From Neorhodopirellula lusitana (lineage in GTDB: Bacteria; Planctomycetota; Planctomycetia; Pirellulales; Pirellulaceae): 64,000 bases of DNA. Position numbers and translations under genes: made by a program. Below, in pieces: positions 11,976 to 22,143 of this stretch (positions within the stretch are counted from its first letter, which is position 1; every line of letters starts with the position of its first letter). The notes beneath the pieces were generated by a model, which was given only the letters and a program-made list of their open reading frames with translations, had not been told where the DNA came from and did no database searches. The DNA lies in assembly GCF_900182915.1 (NCBI RefSeq), contig NZ_FXUG01000002.1:186001-250000 (forward strand), read 5' to 3'.

Positions 11976-14900
11976 ATGAGTTCGACGTCGGAGAGAATGT
12001 CGAAGCTGTCGCCACAGAAGCTGGCACTGTTGAAAAAGGCAATGGGAGAGAAGGACGGGATTGCCGAACCGATCGCGATCGTGGGGATGGGCTGTCGTTT
12101 TGCGGGGGCCGAGAATGTCTCGCAGTATTGGGATTTGATCCAACGCGGGATCGACATGACGGGAGATATCCCGGAATCACGCTGGGACATCGATCGCTTT
12201 TTTGAGGCCGGTGGCGCGAAGCCAGGGAAAATGTCGACGCGTTGGGGAGGCTTCCTTGAAAACATCGACCGTTTTGATGCGACGTTCTTCGGTGTCTCGC
12301 CCCGAGAAGCTGAGAAGATGGACCCTCAACATCGACTTCTGTTGCAGGTCGTGTGGGAGGCTCTTGAGTATGGTGGAATTGCGCCGAGCAGTTTGCGTGA
12401 GTCGGCGACCGGTGTATTCATCGGCGTTGGCGGTACCGACTATTCACGTGTCCCGGTGCAACTCGATAACTACTACGAACAGATCACGGCGTATTCCGGA
12501 ACGGGCAACGCGCTTAGCATTGCCGCCAATCGAATCTCTTATGCCTTGGATCTTCGCGGTCCCAGTTTGGCGATTGACACGGCCTGTTCATCGTCGCTGG
12601 TAGCGGCTCACTTGGCAATTCGAAGTTTGCGCAGCAAGGAATGCGATGCAGCCATTGTGGGTGGCGTCAACGCAATCTTGACTCCTGAAACAACGCTCGC
12701 ATTTTCCCAGGCACAAATGTTGTCGCCTGATGGCAAGTGTCGGCCGTTTGACGATGGGGCTAATGGCTATGTACGCGGGGAGGGATGTGGTGCGGTCGTA
12801 CTGAAGCGACTGGCTGATGCGGTCAGTGATGGCGATCTCGTGTTGGCGACGATTCGTGGTAGTGCCGTTAATCAGGATGGTCTTACATCAGGGATCAATG
12901 CGCCTCGCGCTTCGGCACAAGTCGAAGTCATCCGACGAGCATTGAAGGACGCAAAATGCACTCCCGATGATGTGTCGTATATCGAAGCACACGGCACGGC
13001 AACGCCATTGGGCGACCCCATTGAGTTAAGTGCTTTGACGGAGGTCTTTCGTGCTGGTAAATCAAGCCGTGCAGGAACGTGCTATTTTGGCTCGGTGAAG
13101 GCGAACATCGGCCATACGGAAACCGCCGCTGGCATCGCCTCGTTGATCAAGGCAACGTTGATGTTTCAGCATGGAACGATTCCTGCTCAAACTCATTTCC
13201 AGAAACTGAATCACAACGCAGACCTAGGCAAGAGTCGTTTGCACGTCGCTGAAAACAGGATGACGTGGAGTGATCTGACCAAGAAGCCGATTGCCGGTGT
13301 TAGTAGCTTTGGATTTGGTGGCACCAACGCGCACCTGGTCCTCGAAGGCACTTTGGTTGCGAAATCAGCAAAGGCGACGGATCAGCCTGTTCGTTCGGCG
13401 AATGGACGTCGACACTTGATGACGCTATCGGCCAAAACGGCAAAACAGTTGCAGTCGATGGCGATGCGATTGAGTGATTCTATTGCGGAACCGGGGACGT
13501 TTCCAATCGCAGACGCGTGTTACACCGCTGCGGTAGGGCGTTCTGAGTTTCGGCATCGCGTTGCGATAGCGGCAACGGATACGGCTGACTTAATGAAGTC
13601 GCTCGAATCTTTTGTGAGCGGTCAAACATCGTCGAAGATCAAGCAAGGTTCGGTGAAAGCGAGCGGTCGACGGAAAGTTGCCTTTCTGTTCCCGGGCCAA
13701 GGTGCTCAAGCAGTTGGGATGGGACGCGAGTTGTTTGAGTCTAATCACATTTTTCGCGAAGCGATTGAAAGCTGTGACGAGATTCTCGCGGACCTGTTGC
13801 CGCAGCGGCTTTTGCATGTTCTGTATCACGATTCATCTGACCAACCACTCATCCATCAAACGCAGTACACCCAACCGGCCTTGTTCGCCGTTGAGTACGC
13901 GATGTCGAGAATGTGGCGATCGTTAGGTGTTGAGCCGGCGGTCATGATGGGCCATAGCATCGGTGACTACGTTGCCGCTTGCGAAGCAGGAGTCTTCTCG
14001 CTCGAAGACGGTTTGAAGCTGATTTCGCATCGCGGACGCTTGGTTCAAAGTTTGCCAAACAATGGTTCGATGGCAGTCGTTTTCGCGGACCGCGAAACGG
14101 TGCTTGCCGCAATTGAGCCCTATCCAGATCAGGTTTCCTTGGCCGCACACAATGGCCCTGAAAGCACCGTCATCGCGGGTCGCAAAAGTATCGTTGACGA
14201 ATTGTTGCAACGGTTTGAAACTGCGGGCGTGAAAACGAAGACGCTCGAAGTTTCGCATGCAATGCATTCGCCTTTGCTTGAGCCCATTCTGGATGAATTC
14301 GAGCAGCTCGCCAGCGAGGTCACGTTTCACTCGCCTAAACTGCCGTTGATCTCGAGTTGTGATGGTCGGAAACTTGACGATCGGGTTTGTCAGCCTGCCT
14401 ACTGGCGGAACCATCTTCGACAAACGGTTTGTTTTGTCGACGCGACCATGACACTTCAGTCTTTCAACGTGGATGCTGCTATTGAAGTCGGCCCCGGAAC
14501 CACGCTGTGCGGAATGGCGAGCCGGATGTGGGACAGCGAGCCGATCGCTTGGTTACCTTCGCTACGCACCGGGCGTGCGGACTGGGATGTGATTACCGAC
14601 AGTGTTGCGGAATTGTTTGTTCGAGGGGTGAAGGTTGATTGGAAGTCTTTCCAGCAGCCCTACCAACCAAAACGCATCGTGTTGCCGACTTATCCGTTCG
14701 ATTCGCAGTCGTACTGGTACGACATGTCTCGAAAACAAGATCGACATGTTGGCACCATGGTTTCGTCACAACGCAACGGGCATCCTTTAGTGGGTGGTCC
14801 GATTGCGATAGCAGGTGACAAAACCGTCTTCGAGCAGTTGCTAGATGCTAGACATCCGGAGTTTCTTGCGGATCACTGTTTGGATCAAGTGCCAGTTGTG

Positions 14901-17900
14901 CCAGCCGCAGCCTACATGGAACAGGCTTTGGCCATTGCGAAAGAGTTGTTTGCGAACCCTGAACGTGATCCAAATAGCACCGAAAGTGGACCAACGGCAA
15001 GTGGCACTCATTCGCTATCCAACCTCACCATCGAACAGCCACTGGTGCTCGCTGGAGACAATCAGCGGGTGGTGCAGATGCACATTGGCGTGGATCTTCG
15101 CGGTGAACGCGGATTTGAAATTTACAGCCGAGCCAGTATGGCTAGTCGAAATACGGACGCTGGCGAGGCTAGCGATAGCTGGTTGCTGCATGCATCGGGA
15201 ACAATGCATGCCAACATTCCGATGGATCCGTCAGCGACCAAGCTTGATCGACAAGAGATACAGGATCGGATGACATTTGAGATCGATGGAGAGTCGTTCT
15301 ATCAGCGGATTGCCGAATGTGGACTCCAGTACGGGCCAATGTTTCAGGTCTTGTCGAGCTTGAGTTCGGGACCGGGTGAGTGTCTCTGCCAAATGCAATT
15401 GTCCGAAGCACTACGGAATGATCTTGCTGGCTATGTGATGCATCCCGCCGTGATGGATGGGTGTCTGCAATCGATCGCGGGTGTCGTCTTAGAGTCCGCC
15501 GATGATGTGATTACGGACTTGATGCTTCCAACTCAAGCCGAACAAGTCCGTGTGTACTCGGATCTGCCGGTGGGACCGCTGTGGATCCATACCCAACGCA
15601 AGCAGGGGCAAGCTGGATCCGATACCTTCGATGCCGATATCGTGCTTTATGATGACGATGGCAAAATGATCGCTGAGATCACCGGTGCTCGGGTGCAACG
15701 GATATCCAAGCGACCATCAAGCAGCCAGCAAAAGCCAGAAGATTTTCTCTATCAAACCCGGTGGCAGTCGCTTCGGATTCCAGTGGAATCAAGACCGTCG
15801 CTACCGAGCGATCAACGTTGGGTCATCTTTAAGGATGAAAATGGGTTTGCGGAACTGTTGGTTAAGAACTTAATCACACAGCATCATGTCTCGAGCGATC
15901 AAGTGTGCTTCGTTCAACCGGCCATCGAGTACAGTTTCCATTGCAACAAAGAGATAGGCGGTAACACGATATGTGAGATCAGGCCAGATGAGCTTACCGA
16001 CTATGGGCTCTTGTTTGATGATCTCGTCGCTCAATCAACTAGCCCGATTTCGGTGGTGGATTTGCGTGGTGTGACCCTCGCGGATATCTCGCCGAGTGAC
16101 GTTGATCAAGCAGGGCTGGCCGACAAATATTGCACCGGGGCGTTGCTTTTGTGGCGGTCGCTTGCAAAGGTGGCGAAAATTAAGGTGAACGGAATCTTGG
16201 TGGTCACGCTCGGTGCGAATGTTGTTCTCGAACAGGATTTCATTTCGCCCTCGCAAACCTCTTTGTGGGGCATGGCGCGAACTGCGATGGTTGAGTTCCC
16301 TCATCTGTCCAGCCGATTGATTGACCTGGATTCCGCACTGCCGTCGCAAAAATCCGTTGACGTGTTGTTGAACGAATTGGTGCTTGGTGGTGTTGCGGCC
16401 GGCGAGACAGAAGACAGCGTTGTGGAAGACCATGTTGCCTATCGCGCAGGCGACCGATATGTGGCTAGGCTGGAAGCGGTTCCCGAATTGCTGCAAGGTC
16501 AAGGTCACACCGCTCGTCAGAGCGTGCCATCTTCGGAGCGGTTTGCACTTCGTTTGGGTGCGTCATCCAGCTTTGATGAACTGCATTATGAACCCGTTGG
16601 CCCCAGGACTCTGGAGCAGAACGAAGTTGAGATCGCGGTTAGAAGCACGGGTTTGAACTTCAGTGATGTACTGAAAGCTCTCGGTTTGTATCCAGGGATC
16701 AAGGATGAAATCGTCCCTTTGGGAATTGAATGTGCCGGTGTTGTGTCACGCATTGGTGACAAGGTCGATCGCTTTGAAGTCGGGCAACGGGTCATGGGAG
16801 TCGCGCCCTACAGTTTTGCCTCACATACCACGACAGCGGACTACGCGATCGTTGAGATTCCCGATGGTCTCTCGGATGAGGAAGCGGCTACCATCCCGAT
16901 TGTGTTCCTGACGGCGCACCATGCGTTGCACACTCTGGCACGATTGCGGGCCAATGAACGTGTGCTCATTCACGCCGGCGCAGGTGGTGTGGGTTTGGCA
17001 GCGATTCAGATCGCTCAAGCGGTGGGTGCAGAGATCTTTGCGACCGCTGGCAGTGACACGAAACGAGACTATTTGCGTTCCCTTGGTGTGCAGCACGTGA
17101 TGGATTCGCGTTCGCTCGATTTTGCGGATCAGATCCTTGAAATCACATCGGGCTATGGCGTCGATGTCGTCTTGAACAGTTTGCCGGGCGAAGCGATTAC
17201 GAAAAGTTTATCGATCCTGGCGGCATACGGTCGGTTTTTGGAAATCGGCAAGACCGACATTTACCAGAATCGCCGTATCGGATTGTTGCCTTTCCAAGAC
17301 AACCTGTCTTACCACGCAATCGATCTCGACCGAATGCTACGTCAGCGACCCGATGAGATTCGAAGTTTGTATGAAGAGGTTGGGAAGCAGTTCGAACGAG
17401 GCGTCTATCGGCCACTCCCTTTGACCTTGTTTGGTGCGGAGGAGATTGTCGACGCATTCCGCTATATGTCGCAGCGGAAAAACATTGGTAAAGTCGTGGT
17501 TTCGATGGGGGACCAGGAGCCCAGTTCGGAATCCCAAGACACTTCAAGTACAAATGCCAGTTCAGCTAGTTTTGCAAGCGGCGGAACGGTCTTGATAACC
17601 GGTGGGTTGGGGGCGATTGGCGTCCAAGTCGCTGAGTATGCGATTTCGCAAGGAGCCAAGTATCTTGCCGTGCTGACGCGGCGTAGCGCTACCGATGTCG
17701 GTGCGTTGCCGGAACAATTCGACCATCCGGGTGTGTCTGTCACCGTGATTCAAGGCGATGTCGGTGATCGCGATAGTCTTCGCGACGCGCTCGCTCAGCT
17801 TCCCAAAGCCTATCCACCAATACGCGGTGTCTTTCACGCTGCGGGCGTGCTCCAAGATGGTTTGATGCAGACGATGGATCTGGATCAGCTTCGCCGAGTG

Positions 17901-19583
17901 ATGGCTCCCAAGACTCAAGGTGCATGGAACTTACACCAGGCTTTGACTGATTCACTCGACTTTTTTGTGTTGTTTTCCTCCGTGTCCGGGACGATCGGAT
18001 CGCCAGGCCAAGCGAACTACGCCGCTGGAAATGCGTTCTTGGATGGTTTGGCCTCGCTGCGACATCGGCTTGGGCAGCCAGCGACTTCCATTGCCTGGGG
18101 ACCATGGGACGCCGACGGAATGGCAGCGACGCCGGACGTGAAAAAGCAATTAGCCGAGCGGGGCATGAGTCCGCTTGTGCCTGCCGTAGCGATCAACTTG
18201 CTGGGTCAGTCGATTCACAGTGAGGCAACTCAGTTTGCAGTGATGGACGTGGACTGGGATGTTTTGTTGAGCAAGCTTTATGGTGGAGGTTCTAGTTTGC
18301 TGCACTCCTTCGCTATGGGTACGGCGAAGTCGGATGGCGGCGGGGGAGCTGGCGGTACTCGCGATGAGCCGTTGTATCAGCAACTGGTTGCGGCAACCGT
18401 CGAGGAGCGTTTGAACCTGCTCCAAGCAGTCGTTTCCAAAGAGCTTGGTGACGTAATGGGCATTGAAGCGGAGGCCATCGAAATCGAGCAGCCATTGGTG
18501 AACCTCGGAATGGATTCGCTGATGGGGATGGAGCTGAAGGCGAAGCTCGAAGCGAAACTTGGAATTGAGATCCCGATGTCGAGCTTGTTTGATGATCCCA
18601 GCGTATTGTCGCTCGCGCAAGTCGCGAATCTATCCTACGAAGCGGATAGTTCGGGATCCTCGCCAAGTCCAAGCACAGTGCAAGCTGGATCTGACGACGC
18701 GAGTTTGGTTGTGAAGTCGGCTGGTCGAAGTGACGTACGGTCTCGCCAGGGCTTGGTGACGTTAGGTGGTGCAAGAGTCGAAGGCGTACCAATTTTCTGT
18801 CTGCATCCAGTCGGTGGCGATTTGCGCTGCTACGACGCGTTGGCGCGTACGATCAAAGATCGTCCATTGTTTGGGCTGCGTTCGCAAGGATTGCACGCGG
18901 GGTCAACGCCTCACGCCAATATGGATTCATTGGTTGACGACTATATCAAGGTCATTCGTGAAGAATGGCCAGAGGGACCGTATTGTCTTTTGGGCTGGTC
19001 GACCGGTGGTATCTTTGCGTACGAGATCGCCCGACGTTTGCATGAACTGCAATTGCCGGTCCAACCACTGATCATGGTGGACACACCACTTCCGGTGGTA
19101 TTCGAGAATGTGGATCAAGGTGACGACGCCAAGTTCCTTGTTGATCTGGTGGAGTTCGCCAACCACTTTGCTGGGACGACGATGCAAATCAGGTATGAGG
19201 ATTTGAATCGGGTGAGTGAACAGGAAGCGATTGACAGTGTGCTGAAATTGTCGATTGATCACGGTGTGCTACCGGTGCAGACCACACCTGAGTATCTACG
19301 TCGTCTGATCAACGTCTGCAAGAATCACGTGAGCGTTTTGCAGGGATACCAAACACCCAAGAGCGCGTTCCCTGTCGAAATGTTGCGTCCGGAGTCAACG
19401 GCGGTCCTGTCCGATGCGACGGGGCACTCGCTTGCAACCGACCTTGGATGGGGCGAATTTATACCTCTTCGCTTGCATCAAACGCCTGGGAATCATTTCA
19501 CGATGATGACGCAACCACACGTCGTTGAAATGGCGGGGATCGTCAGAGAATTGCTCGGGGAACCGAGTTTGCCAACGGTTTAG
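11976..19583 (+). CDS. Single-module highly reducing type I polyketide synthase with thioesterase
   Basis: A 2535-residue enzyme that should build and fully reduce an acyl chain in the cytosol, then release it. Domains: KS about 35-455 (DTACSSSL, Cys204; EAHGTATPLGDP; KANIGHTE); AT about 560-860 (GHSIGD, Ser661; HAMH at 761-764, like the HAFH of malonyl-specific ATs); DH about 930-1230 (His967 and DGCLQ); a pseudo-KR half about 1250-1500; ER about 1525-1850 (HAGAGGVG 1666-1673); KR about 1865-2070 (TGGLGAIG 1875-1882, Ser2002, Tyr2015, Asn2019); ACP (GMDSL, Ser2181); TE about 2265-2530 (GWSTGG, Ser2342; His2507). One set of domains implies iterative use. No methyltransferase is seen. The DH motif reads HxxxQxxxxP in place of HxxxGxxxxP. 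GGAG precedes the ATG by seven bases. A GH3 gene follows after 57 bases. No phosphopantetheinyl transferase is present here. Confidence 0.95.
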   Translation: MSSTSERMSKLSPQKLALLKKAMGEKDGIAEPIAIVGMGCRFAGAENVSQYWDLIQRGIDMTGDIPESRWDIDRFFEAGGAKPGKMSTRWGGFLENIDRFDATFFGVSPREAEKMDPQHRLLLQVVWEALEYGGIAPSSLRESATGVFIGVGGTDYSRVPVQLDNYYEQITAYSGTGNALSIAANRISYALDLRGPSLAIDTACSSSLVAAHLAIRSLRSKECDAAIVGGVNAILTPETTLAFSQAQMLSPDGKCRPFDDGANGYVRGEGCGAVVLKRLADAVSDGDLVLATIRGSAVNQDGLTSGINAPRASAQVEVIRRALKDAKCTPDDVSYIEAHGTATPLGDPIELSALTEVFRAGKSSRAGTCYFGSVKANIGHTETAAGIASLIKATLMFQHGTIPAQTHFQKLNHNADLGKSRLHVAENRMTWSDLTKKPIAGVSSFGFGGTNAHLVLEGTLVAKSAKATDQPVRSANGRRHLMTLSAKTAKQLQSMAMRLSDSIAEPGTFPIADACYTAAVGRSEFRHRVAIAATDTADLMKSLESFVSGQTSSKIKQGSVKASGRRKVAFLFPGQGAQAVGMGRELFESNHIFREAIESCDEILADLLPQRLLHVLYHDSSDQPLIHQTQYTQPALFAVEYAMSRMWRSLGVEPAVMMGHSIGDYVAACEAGVFSLEDGLKLISHRGRLVQSLPNNGSMAVVFADRETVLAAIEPYPDQVSLAAHNGPESTVIAGRKSIVDELLQRFETAGVKTKTLEVSHAMHSPLLEPILDEFEQLASEVTFHSPKLPLISSCDGRKLDDRVCQPAYWRNHLRQTVCFVDATMTLQSFNVDAAIEVGPGTTLCGMASRMWDSEPIAWLPSLRTGRADWDVITDSVAELFVRGVKVDWKSFQQPYQPKRIVLPTYPFDSQSYWYDMSRKQDRHVGTMVSSQRNGHPLVGGPIAIAGDKTVFEQLLDARHPEFLADHCLDQVPVVPAAAYMEQALAIAKELFANPERDPNSTESGPTASGTHSLSNLTIEQPLVLAGDNQRVVQMHIGVDLRGERGFEIYSRASMASRNTDAGEASDSWLLHASGTMHANIPMDPSATKLDRQEIQDRMTFEIDGESFYQRIAECGLQYGPMFQVLSSLSSGPGECLCQMQLSEALRNDLAGYVMHPAVMDGCLQSIAGVVLESADDVITDLMLPTQAEQVRVYSDLPVGPLWIHTQRKQGQAGSDTFDADIVLYDDDGKMIAEITGARVQRISKRPSSSQQKPEDFLYQTRWQSLRIPVESRPSLPSDQRWVIFKDENGFAELLVKNLITQHHVSSDQVCFVQPAIEYSFHCNKEIGGNTICEIRPDELTDYGLLFDDLVAQSTSPISVVDLRGVTLADISPSDVDQAGLADKYCTGALLLWRSLAKVAKIKVNGILVVTLGANVVLEQDFISPSQTSLWGMARTAMVEFPHLSSRLIDLDSALPSQKSVDVLLNELVLGGVAAGETEDSVVEDHVAYRAGDRYVARLEAVPELLQGQGHTARQSVPSSERFALRLGASSSFDELHYEPVGPRTLEQNEVEIAVRSTGLNFSDVLKALGLYPGIKDEIVPLGIECAGVVSRIGDKVDRFEVGQRVMGVAPYSFASHTTTADYAIVEIPDGLSDEEAATIPIVFLTAHHALHTLARLRANERVLIHAGAGGVGLAAIQIAQAVGAEIFATAGSDTKRDYLRSLGVQHVMDSRSLDFADQILEITSGYGVDVVLNSLPGEAITKSLSILAAYGRFLEIGKTDIYQNRRIGLLPFQDNLSYHAIDLDRMLRQRPDEIRSLYEEVGKQFERGVYRPLPLTLFGAEEIVDAFRYMSQRKNIGKVVVSMGDQEPSSESQDTSSTNASSASFASGGTVLITGGLGAIGVQVAEYAISQGAKYLAVLTRRSATDVGALPEQFDHPGVSVTVIQGDVGDRDSLRDALAQLPKAYPPIRGVFHAAGVLQDGLMQTMDLDQLRRVMAPKTQGAWNLHQALTDSLDFFVLFSSVSGTIGSPGQANYAAGNAFLDGLASLRHRLGQPATSIAWGPWDADGMAATPDVKKQLAERGMSPLVPAVAINLLGQSIHSEATQFAVMDVDWDVLLSKLYGGGSSLLHSFAMGTAKSDGGGGAGGTRDEPLYQQLVAATVEERLNLLQAVVSKELGDVMGIEAEAIEIEQPLVNLGMDSLMGMELKAKLEAKLGIEIPMSSLFDDPSVLSLAQVANLSYEADSSGSSPSPSTVQAGSDDASLVVKSAGRSDVRSRQGLVTLGGARVEGVPIFCLHPVGGDLRCYDALARTIKDRPLFGLRSQGLHAGSTPHANMDSLVDDYIKVIREEWPEGPYCLLGWSTGGIFAYEIARRLHELQLPVQPLIMVDTPLPVVFENVDQGDDAKFLVDLVEFANHFAGTTMQIRYEDLNRVSEQEAIDSVLKLSIDHGVLPVQTTPEYLRRLINVCKNHVSVLQGYQTPKSAFPVEMLRPESTAVLSDATGHSLATDLGWGEFIPLRLHQTPGNHFTMMTQPHVVEMAGIVRELLGEPSLPTV

Positions 19584-19640
19584 ATCCAAGTTTGTGAGAC
19601 CGCGTGATGCCGGTACCTTTTTGACGTCAGAGACCTCACT

Positions 19641-21290
19641 ATGAATGCTCGTTGGGCCTACATTCAGTTGCAATCAATGATTGTGAAGCGAATGCTTGCC
19701 AATACGAAACGCTCGCAAGTCATTCAACAAGATGTGCTTCGGCGCAAAATCAATCTGTGCGCCGATAGTCGCTTCGGTCGAGATCACGGTTTGAGTAAGG
19801 TTCGGAATCTCGTGGACTTTCGTCGTCAGGTACCCATTAGCGACTTCAACTACGTCCGTCCTTATGTCGATGACCTGCAGCGAGGGGACACCCAGGCTCT
19901 GTTTGCGCCCAAGACGCGGTTGCTCATGTTTGCAATGAGTTCCGGAACGACGGACAAGCCGAAGTACATTCCGGTGACTGATGAGTTTGTCCGCGATTAC
20001 AAACGGGGTTGGAAAATCTGGGGTTTGAAAGCCCACAAGGACCATATTGATCTGGCAACGAAGGACTACGTGCACTTAGCCGGCGACTGGCAACATGACC
20101 AGACGTCTTCGGGGGCTTGGTGTGGCAGTATCAGTGGACTGGCCGCGGAAACTCGCCCTCCGATCGTTCGCCGCCCTTTCATCGTGCCCCATCAAGTTGG
20201 GAAAATTGGCGAGTGGACGAGTCGGCAGTACGTGACTCTACGCTTGTCGTTGCCGTCTCGCCGTGTCGGAATGATTATTACCGCTAATCCGCTTACCCTC
20301 ATCAGTCTGGCTCAGTTGGCTGACCAAAGCAAAGAGGTGCTACTTCGTGACATGCGCGACGGCACAATCACCATGCCTGGCGGCGGCGAAAATTCATTGG
20401 CTCCCGAACTAAAATGTCGAATCCGTCCGGTAGCGAAGAAACGTATTGGTGAGTTGGAACAGATTGTTGAGAGAACCGGGCAATTGTTGCCTCGCGACTT
20501 TTGGCCTGAGCTTTCCGTCGTGGGCGTTTGGATGGGCGGGTCGGTCGGAGCATTTGTTCCCGAAGTACGGAAGCTTTATGGCGATTGTGCTTTTCGGGAT
20601 CACGGGTTATCGGCCAGCGAAGGCAGGATGACAATTCCGATGCAGGACGAATCCAATGCAGGATTGTTGGATTTTACTTCCAACTTTTACGAGTTCATTC
20701 CAATCGCTGAATACGGAAGCGAGAACCCGACATTGCTGGAAGCACATGAACTGGAGGAAGGTGAGTCGTACTACATCTTGCTTACGAACTCGGGTGGATT
20801 GTTCCGCTATGACATCCATGACGTGGTGCAGTGTGTTGGATTCGAAGGTCAAACACCCTTGTTGACGTTCTTGCACAAAGGCGTGCACTTCAGCAACATG
20901 ACAGGGGAGAAATTGACCGAGTACCAAGTCGCTACTGCAGTGCGAGAAGCATTTACGGATTCAGAGCAAATCATGGAGACGGTTTTGATCGTCCCGGTGA
21001 TGGGAAGCGTCCCACGTTACACCTTGCTGGTAGAATTGGACGCCGAAGGCAAAGCCGCACGATTGGCAGAGGCGATTGACGCGAAGTTGTCGATACTGAA
21101 TTGCGAATACGATGACCGATTGAAGTCTCGGCGGTTGTTACCCTTAGTTCCCCGGGTAGTGCCGTCGGGGTCATGGAAAAAGTTGCGAGAGCGAAAGCTT
21201 GCCGAACGAGGTGGGACGCAAGAACAGTACAAGCACACGTTCCTGACTTCCACTGAAGACGTTTTCAATAACTTAGGTATTTCGATCTGA
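19641..21290 (+). CDS. GH3-family acyl-adenylating protein, first copy
   Basis: A 549-residue member of the GH3 (auxin-responsive promoter) family, ANL-related enzymes that adenylate a carboxylic acid and usually join it to an amino acid. Visible motifs: the ATP loop SSGTT at 100-104, GSISGLAAETRP in the acyl region, DHGLSASEGR (the YGxSE-like step), and RYDIHDVV near the C-terminal hinge. Length fits bacterial GH3 proteins. It lies 57 bases after the PKS on the same strand, so the released polyketide acid is a natural substrate guess. Its 3' end overlaps the convergent hydrolase gene by 18 bases. It is a full-length paralogue of the protein at 24726-26405. The acyl and amine substrates are unknown. 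Confidence 0.85.
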   Translation: MNARWAYIQLQSMIVKRMLANTKRSQVIQQDVLRRKINLCADSRFGRDHGLSKVRNLVDFRRQVPISDFNYVRPYVDDLQRGDTQALFAPKTRLLMFAMSSGTTDKPKYIPVTDEFVRDYKRGWKIWGLKAHKDHIDLATKDYVHLAGDWQHDQTSSGAWCGSISGLAAETRPPIVRRPFIVPHQVGKIGEWTSRQYVTLRLSLPSRRVGMIITANPLTLISLAQLADQSKEVLLRDMRDGTITMPGGGENSLAPELKCRIRPVAKKRIGELEQIVERTGQLLPRDFWPELSVVGVWMGGSVGAFVPEVRKLYGDCAFRDHGLSASEGRMTIPMQDESNAGLLDFTSNFYEFIPIAEYGSENPTLLEAHELEEGESYYILLTNSGGLFRYDIHDVVQCVGFEGQTPLLTFLHKGVHFSNMTGEKLTEYQVATAVREAFTDSEQIMETVLIVPVMGSVPRYTLLVELDAEGKAARLAEAIDAKLSILNCEYDDRLKSRRLLPLVPRVVPSGSWKKLRERKLAERGGTQEQYKHTFLTSTEDVFNNLGISI

Positions 21291-22133
21291 GCCATTGGAG
21301 TTTAACGCCACTCGTTGGCACCATTCGGCTAGGTCAGCAAAGTACTTGGACGAGTCGTCTTCAAATTCCAGCGTATGTGACGCACCAAAATATTCAATGA
21401 TTGTCTCGTCGGTGCTGCCCATGCGTTCGACGAATTGTCGTGTTGGTTCGTTGTCGGTGATGGGGTCGTTTGAGGCTAGCATCAGTAACACGGGCATCGC
21501 GATTTCGTGATGAATTTGGGTCGCTTCGTCTAAGAGTGTGAGGTTGTTCATCGCGAAGTCAATTGTGATCTTGCGTAGCGTCAGCGGATCGTTTGCGATG
21601 TAGTTTTGCCAAACACTCGAATTGGTGAAGAGTGCTGGGTCTCGCAGCGGGATTGAAACCCGATGCTTCTTTATGCCGATTGCGTTGGCTAGTCGCAATG
21701 CCGTGCGTTGGACTTGGTTGGCTGCCTTGCGAGAGAACAGTCCCGGACAGACCAAGGCGAGTCCATTGATGAGTGTGGGATATTGTCTCGCGATCGTCGT
21801 TGCCAAGATCCCACCCCAGCTGATTCCCATTAAGACTTTGGGACGTTCGTTTGGTAGCCCACGCAGGTAATGCACGACATCGGAAACCCAGGTTGTCCAG
21901 CAATCAACGTCACCACGAGGACCTTGGCTGAGTCCCGAGCCGCGTCGGTCTAAAAGATGGACGTTCACCCCTGCACTTGCTAGGTGAGAGCCGCTTGCTT
22001 CATACCATCCACTGTGACTGATGATCCCGTGCAAACAGATTACATCTGCGGTTGGGCGGTCTACTTGCCAGACTCTCGCTGCTAAACGGGCGTCTTGGTG
22101 ACCACGATATTGAACAAGGTCAGGATGAAGCAT
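21273..22133 (-). CDS. Alpha/beta hydrolase (lysophospholipase/monoglyceride-lipase-like)
   Basis: A 286-residue serine hydrolase without a signal peptide. The oxyanion HGI is at 35-37, the nucleophile elbow GISWGG has Ser105, and Asp223 (SNDPITD) and His253 (ASHTLEFE) complete the triad. The pattern fits the S33/hydrolase_4 group that acts on acylglycerols and other acyl esters or amides. It is the last gene of a three-gene minus-strand operon (ketopantoate-reductase-like, enolase-superfamily, hydrolase); the enolase stop is only ten bases upstream. It may trim, transfer or edit an acyl product of the PKS/GH3 route; this is inference. Confidence 0.85.
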   Translation of the reverse strand: MLHPDLVQYRGHQDARLAARVWQVDRPTADVICLHGIISHSGWYEASGSHLASAGVNVHLLDRRGSGLSQGPRGDVDCWTTWVSDVVHYLRGLPNERPKVLMGISWGGILATTIARQYPTLINGLALVCPGLFSRKAANQVQRTALRLANAIGIKKHRVSIPLRDPALFTNSSVWQNYIANDPLTLRKITIDFAMNNLTLLDEATQIHHEIAMPVLLMLASNDPITDNEPTRQFVERMGSTDETIIEYFGASHTLEFEDDSSKYFADLAEWCQRVALNSNGSDRNT

Positions 22134-22143
22134 CGTGGTACAC

